This document shows, piece after piece, positions 25,501-36,244 of a DNA stretch of 64,000 bases; the first letter of the stretch is position 1, and every line of letters starts with the position of its first letter. This stretch comes from Galaxea fascicularis. Its lineage: Eukaryota > Cnidaria > Anthozoa > Scleractinia > Euphylliidae. Location: the NCBI GenBank assembly GCA_948470475.1, contig OX419335.1:28603691-28667690 (forward strand), given 5' to 3'. The notes under the pieces are model-generated. The model was not told the origin of the DNA. It was given only the letters and a program-made list of their open reading frames with translations, and did not search any database. Both the position numbers and the translations under genes were made by a program.

Positions 25501-27194
25501 AAAATGGCGGTCTTTGAGTGTAAGCTGATTTAAACTTGAATTATACAGGTTGCTGTTGAATGCAGACAGTGTTTTATAATGATGGAAAATTGAAATGACA
25601 AATACTACAGCTGCAATGTTGATCAGCGCAATATTATAAAACCTTAATATAATACTGATAACAGTAACTACTAATAGATCCTACATTGACAATTTAATCA
25701 TCTGCTACATTTATTACGATTTTGGCTTGCCAGTCAATTGAATTCAATTTGGATATTTTATGCCATGGCAGATGAGAACGAAATCCAGTTTTCATCTGCC
25801 ACAGAGCACTGTTAATTTCTCAACAGATAATTATTTCTACACCCACTCCAAAAAACTAGTTTTACAAAATTCAAAGTGGAAAGGGTTTCTAAAAATCTAA
25901 AGATTTTCAAGGAAAGTACTGAGATTAGCTAAATTTCAGAGGGGTGGGAGGTTTCCAAATAAGAAACTTTCTGTGAGAAAAATGCCAGAAAAATTTTTTT
26001 TTGCAAGACACAATTGTTTCTGTAGAAGATGGACACGTCTGTAGCACCTGCAAAGTAACACCATTTTTATTGCCCCATAAGCAACAGCTTCAAACCAATG
26101 AATCCCCGCATCAATCACTAAAATAGTTGTCAAAATGAGTTTAGGAAGAGATTTGATGTTATATAGATATTATATCTCTTGTGGCTTTAATTGACATTCC
26201 CAAGCCAGTTAAATCTTCATTTTCCCTTGTCTTAAATTAATTGCTAAAATCAAAACAAAGAAGAAATCAAACTGCTTAAACCAAAAACACTAATACCAAG
26301 ATTCAGATTACGTCAATACTTATATACTGTAAAAATAAATGCATAACAACTACAATCCAAAGAAGAAATGGAATAATAGCCTCCGGGTTGCCAAAGCTTA
26401 ACTTGTAATTTGATTTGTATTTTATGAACTGGTTAGACATCATTCAAAACATTAAGATCAGAGTGTACTTGACAAACCAAGATAATTTTCAGTATAAAGA
26501 GAAATGAAAAACAAAGGTTGTTAATTATGACACCAATGAATAATTATTATGACTTCGTGAACTTCTGACTTTTGATTTATGTCAAGTATTGTTTTGCTTG
26601 CTACAAGCATAGTTCAAATCCTCAAGTTTTCAAAACAGCAACTGATCAAGTGTCAGGAAACTACGGATGTGAATCACTTGCAGTAATATCACGATCAAAG
26701 AGATCGGAAAAAATGTCATTACCAAACTGATGTAGTTCTGAAAGTTGGAGTCTGGAATGAATGAAGTTTCATAGATAAACACAGAGGAGAGTACGTAATT
26801 GACCCCGCTTCTTTCTACTGACCTGACTGTTCATTTTTCAGGTTGTTGTTGCCTTTTGTTAAAAACTACATTTTGATGTAGGAGACTCTTCGTTTGTAGT
26901 TAAAAGGTTACCCTGCAAGACCTGCCTAAACCTAACCCACAAGCAATTACGAAATATTAGACCAAATTCCGCTGCAAACTGCACAAAGCTACAAACCCGT
27001 GGTTCGAGTATGTGGTGTGTCAGCGTCATCGTATCCTGTTCGAAAGAAAGCTAACATAAAGCATGACTGACATTTAACTTACCAGACACAGTGTGAAACT
27101 CGGGTTTTTCAACCTCTTTATTCTTTGTTATTGATCTGTTATTTTTTGCAGACTTTCCTCGTTCGGTAAGAGCTTTGACTTGCTGTTGGCCCAT
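16580..27194 (-). CDS. ABL1: Abl-family non-receptor tyrosine kinase
   Basis: Seven exons on the minus strand: 27194-27083, 24180-23441, 22140-21878, 21374-21190, 20098-19946, 18777-18688, 18312-16580 (stop TGA at 16582-16580), giving 1091 aa with consistent phases. The N-terminus begins MGQQ, as in vertebrate Abl 1b/Abl2, so Gly2 is a likely N-myristoylation site. Then SH3 (about 74-131), SH2 (about 136-230, with [12 protein letters not shown]) and kinase domain (about 250-515): [11 protein letters not shown] loop, AVKTL lysine, Thr325 in the gatekeeper place (FYIITEF), HRDLAARN, DFGLSR at 391-396 and activation-loop Tyr403 ([15 protein letters not shown]). The last exon encodes a Pro/Ser/Lys-rich linker with PxxP stretches and basic clusters, then a C-terminal F-actin-binding helical domain (about 975-1091). 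Family role: adhesion and cytoskeletal signalling, growth control. Gene symbol is by family; cnidarians usually have one Abl. Confidence 0.95.
20798..21065 (+). repeat. Dispersed repeat family B, copy 2 (Abl intron)
   Basis: CTAACCGAGTTCAAGGTC, AAGAGAACGAGGTTAATAAG and AATTGACCTATCACAGTGTG match the ordered blocks of the copy at 3035-3250. Ends about 125 bp from the Abl exon at 21190. Confidence 0.6.
22165..22336. mobile_element. TIR element family D-like (Abl intron)
   Basis: Begins TGCTGTCATTAAGGGCCGGG and ends with inverted TTAGTGACAGCCCTGGG. It lies 25 bp upstream of the Abl exon whose acceptor is at 22140. Confidence 0.6.
22533..22687. mobile_element. TIR element family E, copy 1 (Abl intron)
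   Basis: Ends GGCTATGTTGTGGGTAAAAA and inverted TTTTACCTACAACAGCTAT, with CCTTTGTCTCCTAACTAT inside. The same internal block and a similar layout occur at 32096-32269. Confidence 0.6.
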
Positions 27195-27508
27195 ACCTCA
27201 CACCAATCGCTCCTTGGGTTTCGCACAAGAAGAAACAAATCCCATCTTTTGAACGAATAATCGATAGGAACCGCTCACTCAAGTAGACCAGAACTTTCAA
27301 CAAACCCAGCCATTATATCAAACCACCTAATAAGCTCCAGGTATGCACTATACGGGCAAACAAACGGGACAAAATCCACCAATTTTATACACCTTCCTTC
27401 CTTATCATGCGACCAATGCGACCCGGAAACTAGACCCGTTCCAGTCCTAGCGGAAATCACCAAACATGCGCAACACATCCGCTAGACAATTTGCGCGCTA
27501 AATTCAAG
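27195..27508. promoter_or_regulatory. Divergent promoter region, Abl (-) and DSN1 (+)
   Basis: The Abl start codon (27194, minus) and the DSN1 start codon (27509, plus) face away from each other across 314 bp. This stretch must hold both 5' UTRs and probably a shared bidirectional promoter. GC content is higher close to the DSN1 start (TTGCGCGC near 27491). No TATA box was seen. Assignment is by position only. Confidence 0.55.
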
Positions 27509-30500
27509 ATGGCGTCTGTGGCAAAGACACCAGTGTCATCATCAGCCAGGTAAACCAGCTTTTAAGTTCTTTGATTACTCAAATTTTTGCTTAAACAGTT
27601 TGTCGACCGTGTTGAAGTTTTACTGAAGGTTATCCAAGTATTTATAAGGCGTTAAAATACTCCCTAGCAGAATTGAAATTTCCTTTTGCAGTCATTCGAC
27701 CAGAACCGCACAAACACAAAATAGAATTTTCTTGTTCACACTACCTGAGAACCAACAAGATAAGTACACCTCAACTTATTTAGTGTTCCAGGATAGGAGG
27801 AAAGGTTGTTACAACGTTAGGCTGATCATCTCACTCATGGAGCATTAGTTTCAGTGCGGAACGGAATTAATCGAAGCGAGGTTGAAGATCAGCTAGAAAG
27901 TGGCATGGGAGAGGGCTTTTGTATAAACTTGTAAGCTTATGTATCTACTTTGCTAGCAGGTAAAGCGGATATCCGCATTACATCAGTTCAGAAAATAAAT
28001 GATGAATAAAATCTCTATAATAACAACATGAAATAAATTAACTCACTTATACCCTTTCTTGAACTGTACCAAGCCCTTCAGTGATATTGCCAGGAAGAAT
28101 TTGCTAAATCTTAACTTGTTATGGACTGCACAATAGTATGTTGAATTATACAAACCAGGGTTTCTCAATAGGACTTTAAACAGCCATTGATGTGCTATTT
28201 TCAGCCATAACATTGAAGTACATGGCCAAAGCCTTCTACCGATCAAGGCGCTTTTACTGCTGTAATGCATGATTCAGTTCTACGTGTTACCATTCCCCCC
28301 CGGGCACACCCCCAGGGATTTGCAATTTGTTTCTTACTTGGCAGTCTATTCCCCATCCCTGGCTATACAGAAAGAGATAATTCCCCACCCCCGAGGCTCC
28401 TCATAAACCACAAATACATCATTTTGTGTAAAAAATGGACATAACAACATTGATTTCAAATAATAGTAAAAACAGAACTTTTGTCAAAAACATAAACACT
28501 TTCCTAGAGGTTTTGAACAAAAGGATACTACTTGTTCACGGTTAAAACATGAACACTGTTTTTGAAAAAGAAAACTGACATCACACTAGTGGACAGAACA
28601 TTAATACCACATTAATAAAACCTGGAGTTTTTGACCATATTTAAATGACGTTTTAAATTGCTTCTGAGTCAATTGAATACTTTTAATAGAGCATGAAAAT
28701 TTCTGGCTTCTTACAGTCTGAATCAACTGCCATTTTCTCCAACCAGAGGACTGAGCAAAATATTGAACTCCATGGACCAGTATTCATGGGTATTCACCAC
28801 GTGGTTGGGCGCCATTGTGAACTGAGAAGTGATCTGCTTTATCAGGGCAATGAGGAGTTATTTTTGAATTGCCTGGCCCCCTCCCTACCCCTGGGCCCGA
28901 AGGACTGGACTTGTCCCAGGAGTTGCCTGGGTGTGGAGGGGGGGAAGGATGGTTACAGGTAGAATTGAACCATTTAAGTCCCCGGCTTTGACTGCTCTCA
29001 TACTAGATTCTGATATGAAATAATTAAGTGGAATGGAATGGAAATGCATAACACTTAACTAGTATGAACACCCATGACAAGTGTTACAGATCCAACTGAG
29101 AACCCTGATGGAAAATCTGTTTCAGAAAACTCGCTCAAGTGAAACTACTTTTGTTTTGTCATTTTCCACACAGGAAAAGATCTAAAAGAAGTGAAGACAT
29201 GACAGAGGTATGGTGTCTTAAAATATTGAGCACTATTAGTATAACTTTTGTTGTTTGTTGTTGTCATCATTACTTATCATTTTCCTATTTTCAAAGGAGT
29301 TGCAAGTCAGTGGATTCAAGTTCTCACGGCAGAGCCGTTATCGTAAGGTATTGGCTATCAGACAAGTTTTATAGATAGATAATACTTTTGATCAGCAAGA
29401 AAGCTCATTTTTTTTCAGTAACTTGTGCACTTTAAAGTTCAAAATCCAACCAATGGTTCTATAGGTTTTTGTCGTTGCAGCAGATGTTTCATGTTATGAA
29501 ATTGAAAGTCGTAGCAAAGGATATGAATGTTTATTAAATTTTGAGGGGGGGGGGAACAATTAGCACACCACAACATATGTCTGGTAAGTCCAATGACATT
29601 GTTCCAAGAGTTGTGGTTTCAGGACAGTAGCAATGATGTTAAACTTGATTGTTCCATTTGCAGTCAGTTCGGTTTGCTTGGTCTGGACAAATTGTTATTG
29701 TACTTCCAATATAAGATCATTCCTTTTACTGAGAGGGGGGTTTGTTACTTTTAGGAGGTAGAATTACTTTTGCTTTTGGGTAGCTCTTGCTTTTTTGGGG
29801 TTGCTCTCTGTTCTGTAGAATTCTGCATTTAAATTTGATCTCATTAGTCAAAGAATCGTTAACAACTATCAGTGTTTTCAATAAGGGCCGGTGGCCGGCG
29901 AAATTCGCCATCTACTTCACATGATTTCGCCGCCTACTTTGATTAAGAACTTACCTCAAATGTTATGGATAACATGGACCAAAGTAGTACCTTCTCCGCC
30001 TACTCCTAATCTTTTGCCACCTACTTTGATTCTTATTGAAAACCCTGAACTATTCACCGAAGTGGAGGTGGCTAGTGGTGGATACACTGTATTTACCAAG
30101 CCGCGAAGTGGCGATGTAAATATCCACCACTAGCCACCAACACTGAATAGTTGTTTTAGTATAAAAATTATACTAAAACAGTGAGATAATATAGCACAAA
30201 AAGATTTTCCAGCGCGAATTGCTCGGAGGTGAATAGCACAGGATACCCAGAGTTTGAGTAGCCAATCAGCGCGTGCGTTCAATGCTGTCCACTGTTTTAG
30301 TATATACTAAAAGGTGTTATTGCATTTTAATGTACACTCATCTGATAAGATGTGCCTGCTTTAAGGTTGCCCAAAAGAAAGGAAGTGGAACTAAGAGTGC
30401 ACGTAAAAAAAGAAGATCAAGCTTTGCCCTAGAGAGGAACAAACGCAAGTCACTTGTTTACTCATCTGTTCCTTCACGGAAGTCTGGTTAGTTTCAATAT

Positions 30501-33500
30501 GACTAAATACCATTTAAACCTTTAAACCTTGAGATCAAAATATGAATTCTCATTTGTTGCCCCTGCACATTTTCTTTAGAAGTAGCAGGGAGAAGTTGTT
30601 AAAATATCAAGCAAAATCACTTTGTGTGATCAAGGAGAAATTTGATACTGATCACTCCTAGCATTTAAAGGGTTGACATAGTTAACAACAAAGAGCAAGG
30701 CTGTTCGTCTGCTTTTAATGACATACACATTTGTTGGCATTCTGAACATAGTTGTTGTACCCTCTGCACCACATTTGGCATTCTCGTATTTATGGCTTTG
30801 GGTGCTGGGAGCTGTGCACTTTTACCTCCTTTCTGCCCTTAGCATTCTTTGGTGAGTGTGTGGTGGGTAAGTCTTCCCCTTTATTCTGTATGCTAGTTTG
30901 CATCATTCAGTCCTTTGTCAGCAGACAACTGTCACAACTGAGGCATGTGTCATCACCAATGCTTCTGCTTGTGTGACATTCTGTGTGTGTTCTGCCTTTC
31001 TACCTATGGAAGCTTGGTTCCCTATGCTTAAATATTCATTCATTCTTACTTGTAAATACCAACCCCTTACAGTGCGACATGCCTTACCATGGCCACCCAA
31101 CAAACATTTTTACAAGTTAGCCACTGATCAAGGTACGCAAATTTGATTGACAGACACGCCTCTGTAGAAAGTTTCAACACATAACAACAAAATGGAGGCA
31201 TGTCTGTCAATCAAATTTGCATACCTTGATCAGTGGCTAATTTGTAAAAATGAACACCCTTTGGAATGAACACCCTTTGCTAAGCACTCATGAGGATCTT
31301 GTTCCATGTTGTAGAGCTTTACAAAGAAATTCCAACTGATTTGCCACCTAAAGAAAGACTAAGAAAGATATTTGACGTGCACCTTAAGGTATGCAACCTT
31401 TTTACATGTACATGTCACCAATTCCCAATATTACAGAAACAATAATTTACAGGAAGACTGCCAGATGAAGTTATAAATGAATATTATGTAGCAAAAAGCA
31501 AGCTAAAAGAGATGTTTTTTGTAAGTAGCTGATGATAGAGTGTGGTACTGTTAGCAGATAATGAAATGCAGTGTATGTAAGGTAATTTGTTTAAAAAAAA
31601 TTACATTAAAAAAAAGACTGCTGGATGATAGAGGCTGCTGTCTTTAATAATCTTTGACATTCAGGTATGGTTTAACCTAGAAATATTGCTCATTTGTATC
31701 ATATAAATATTTTCTGATTTTACCAAGACATAAATTATCCACACTGTACTCTGGATTTTTTGTTTCTCTTATCTCTTGTTAATTAGACAGAAGTACCATG
31801 CAATTTTTACTTTAATTTGACCTGCCAGTCTACTACAAGACTTTCATTAATAACAGTATAATACTCACTGCTAGTGCTTAAAATGAAAGTTTTTCAGGAA
31901 CTAAACAAAGTGATTGAGAGAACATATATCTGTTCTTGTGGGTTAACTTTGTTTTTGGTTTTAAATTTTTCAACCCAGGTTGAGTTTTGCTTTACTTTGA
32001 ATCAGAATCATTACTGTAGTTTAGAATGATGGGAAATAAAGATCAAACTATTTGGAAAATGTCACTTGATGTAAAAACAAATTTTATTTATTAATGTTGC
32101 AGTAAAAAATTAAGTTCAGGTAAAAATGTTTAACCTAGGTTCATTATCAAATCCCTTTGTCTCCTAAGCCTAATTATTCAAAATTGGGGTTAGGCAACAA
32201 AGGAGAGAGATTTTCAACCTAGGTTGAAAAAAATTTTTACCTGAATTTAATTTTTAAAAGTACTGCAACATGTACAACATATCCAACATATCCAACTTTC
32301 CTCAAATTAGTTATTGTTTTAAAAAATAGTCTAATAATTATGTGTGATTTACCATGTGAAGGGTTTTGAATCCTCATACAAGTATTTTCAATAAGCAATG
32401 TCACAAGTGTATGGGAAAATAAGTTTTTAAAGATGTATTCCTCTCATGATACCAGGATGCAATGGAAAAACTGGACAGTAACTTACCTGAGTTCAGTGTT
32501 GAAGGGATACCCAGCTGCAATGAGGAAGGTGTGGCAGTGTTGTTTGTATTATTCAAAGCAATGATGATAAGAGCTGTCAGTGTTGCAACTGAACTAGCGG
32601 TTGTCATTTGTTTTCTTTGATAGCAAAAGAAGTATTCTTGCATTTACAAGCCCTTATCTCTGATAGTAACATTGTTGATGAAGAATTCCAACCTGCCAAC
32701 CGCAAAGTAAAGTAAGTGGAAGTACTATCCCCACTCATAACGTTACAATCTGGAGAGAGATACTGTGTTATTTAACCAACCTTTCTTTTGCCAAAATAAA
32801 GTGGCTTCGTGGGGTGTGTTAAAAAGTCACAGAGAAGTGGGTACTTTTTTCAAGGTTAGGGAAAAGTAACAAAAAAGTAACCAGCTCTTAATAATATTCC
32901 TTGACTTTGTTTTATTTCATTTATGCGGCAATTTTTTTCTTGGGCAGGGGGTGGGGGGGGGAGTCTTTATTGAGAGCTTGGCATTTCCATAAATTTGTGC
33001 TGCAGTTAAGTTCAGCCTAGACACTCTTGGCAGGGCTAGCATCTAGTCTGAGATCTTTGTGTGTCTTTGCACTTTGGAAATCAGGTGATTATAAGAAAAT
33101 CAAACACTGAATGTATTATTATTGACATGGTAAGCATCGAGAGGTATAAAAGAGAATCCCTCAATCTCACAATGTATGATGACTTCTGCTTTGGTTTTCA
33201 AAACATCAGTCAATGTCATCTTGAACAGTCCTTCTCAGGACTAATCTCACAAAGATGATGATAATGCTTCACCCAGTTATAATTCTTGTCTTACCCTCTA
33301 TTCATGTGAAAATGTTTAATTCACAGGCATATACCCAAGCCCAAGATTCAAGACTTGGAGGCAAAGTTAACATCCTGTCTGGCCGTAACTGAAAGGTTAG
33401 GTTCATCCAGACTTCATGGCTTCCAAACTGGTACTTGTATAGTTTCTTGTATTTTTGTGTTGGTAGTAAGTTAAAAGAATGGTCTGAAAGGTAAGCCGTC

Positions 33501-36203
33501 TCCTCTCCTGGCCCGTACGGGTGCAAATCAGGGATCCCTGTGAGTAAGAGGAAGGAGATAACCAGGAAAAAGAACAAAATGTGTGTTTTGTAGATGGCAT
33601 ATTGGGGATGCCTGGAGCAACCATCAGCAGTTCAAAACAGCTACACAGCTGTCCATCTGTACAAACAGAATGTAACAATATTAAGAAATAGGGGTTACAT
33701 GCAAAGTGGCATGTATCATAAGCCATTTCCAAGTTGCTTTAACTGTTTATAGGAAAAAGAAAAGGTAATTATAATAGGTACATTCCACTTACACTTTATT
33801 GAATGGTCCCACCACAGGATTTTGTTCAGATACACTCAGGGCTTCCAATAGAAGTTGGCTACCTCTGGGTCTCCGGTGGCTGTAAATCATCAAGTCACTA
33901 GCTACTTGGCCATGTTGGTCAACAAATACTTGAAAAATATAACTCAAAATGGCTGCCTTGATTTCCACAGCTGCTTACTATCACAAAGGCATACACCTGC
34001 TACAAATCTTATTGAAAGGCCGGCACATTAACCACTCAACTAAAAAATATGACAGGAAAATCTTAGTTCAGCTTGATTACAGTATCACAGGAAAGTATAT
34101 CTCAAAAAATTTCATTTGATTGATCATATCTTGGCTTATGAACTCATTTTGGAGGTTAGACCTAAAATGTAATTTAACTATTCCAACAAATATTAAAAGA
34201 CTGCCTTTGTATACTCAAGCTTCAGAATAATCTGTATATAGCTTATCTATGTAATTTTTTATTCTTTTGTTATCTCTATTGTAACTGACTGATGTGTCGT
34301 GTCAATTGTTTGTACGTGTCAGTGACCAACACGAAAGCCTATGCTACTTTGGTCACTGAGCAGATTTTATTTTGGCTACGTATTGTTATATTTCTTTTCT
34401 CTTTAATTGATGTAATTTTTGTAAATACTGTTTATATCATAAATTATGTAAATAGTGCATAACTATGTAAAATCTGAAAATCTATGTTCCACAGGTGGAA
34501 AACTGAGAGCAGAAAGTGGGATGAACTGCTTTCATTCCATCAAGACCTAGTAGCAAAGAAAGAGAAGTAAACATTTTAACATCAATTCCTCTTAAATTAT
34601 ACTTGTCTTTTTTTAGCTCACTTTGGCTTCACTTCCTTTCATCTACATTCGTATCACTTCCATCCACTCCATTTCTCTTCCATTTAGTTCTCATCTATTT
34701 CCTTCATCTGCCTTCCCTTCATCACTACATGTGTAACTTCACTTCCATTCACTTTATTTCCATCCAGACTGATTTCATTCACTTCTTTCCGTTCCATTTG
34801 TATTCACTTTGCTTCACTTCCCCTCTAACAGTGAACACCAAGAGGCTGATGCAAAATCCGCTGACGAATGTCCAGACTTCCTCTCTCCTGAACAGCACCA
34901 GTTGCTTTCTGGGAAACCATCGTTAAAAACTTTGATGGAGAGGGTTGATGAGATGAAACAAAAGACATTTTTGCAGGTACACAAATAGCCTGCGAAGGCG
35001 GGAAAAAGGAGAGGGGTACTGGATACTCTTTTTTACCCTACCCTTATACCCTTTACATACCCTTTTTTTTCTCTCTCTCTCTCTCTCTCTCCAGTCCCCC
35101 TCTTCTTTTTCTCCCGCTTTTGCGCTTGCTACGCAGGCTAATACACAAACGGCTGCAAAGTAGTTTACTGGTCTTCTTAGACCCCATTTCACTCATAAAT
35201 TTGCAATCATTTGATTATGGTGATGTAATTTTCCACACAAAGACGAAAGCGTTTTCTTTTGGTTTTGTAGTAAATATCCAGTTCACACAAAGCTATTGAA
35301 AATTTTTCCTGGCGTTAAAAACTGTGTCTACGTTAGCAATTGTTTTGAAAATAGTCTCGGCGCTGGTTTGCGGTGGTGACTACACGGGTTACGAAGTCCG
35401 GAGTGATTTTGTGGGGAAAAATTCAACTCATTTAATTTCTCGCGATTTCTTTTCTTTTGGGGTTGATAGACTTGCAACAAAGTCGACGAAGTCACGAAAC
35501 GCGAGAGACAGAGCCACGGACTTTGAGAAATTATAGAAGGGTGACTACACGTGATTTTCATCGCGCGTTGGCGATGAGAAAATTTTCAAATAAATTTTAC
35601 CTTTAATCTTTAATTGGAATAATTGGAAATGGAGCGGTTGTTCAGTAAACTAATGCATTAATGCAAATAAAATGCTAACTGATTTATAACGTTGTTATTA
35701 CACAAATGATAATTATCGAAAGCTTGAAAATATATGCCTTATATGCACAGGCATCGCATCGCAGGAAAAATTCGCCGGTGAAGCGACGGCTTTACATTGT
35801 GTCGTGCGTATGTCTTGAACTCCTTTTTTACTTGGTTAAAGGCTGATGAAGTGTTTGGAGCAATAAATACGTTGACAGAGTACCAAGAGACAACGACAAG
35901 CTTCATAAATGCGCAGTTAAAGACACTTGGTAAGTAAAAGAAAATCAGCGCAGACCTATAGAGGCAGGGTGGCCGAGTGGTTAGGGCGCTGGATTTCAAT
36001 GCGTGTGATCCGGCTTCAAATCCCGCTCTGGCCACTAGCTGGTGTTGTTCTGGGTAAGTACCTGGTTCAGCTCCTCGGTCATCCTTGTAAAATAGCCAAC
36101 CGGTTTGCCTCCCGCCGGTTGGGATTCTTATCATGTTAAGTTTATTTGATAAATGCTCGGATATATTAGCTGCGTAAGCTACTCTAAAATACGAGGGTAA
36201 ATA

Positions 36204-36244
<41 letters not shown>

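Noticed and set aside
27693..27770. Possible extra DSN1 exon (TTTTGCAG acceptor then open frame)
   Set aside because: No good GT donor in the matching phase; the model joins cleanly from exon 1 to 29174 without it.
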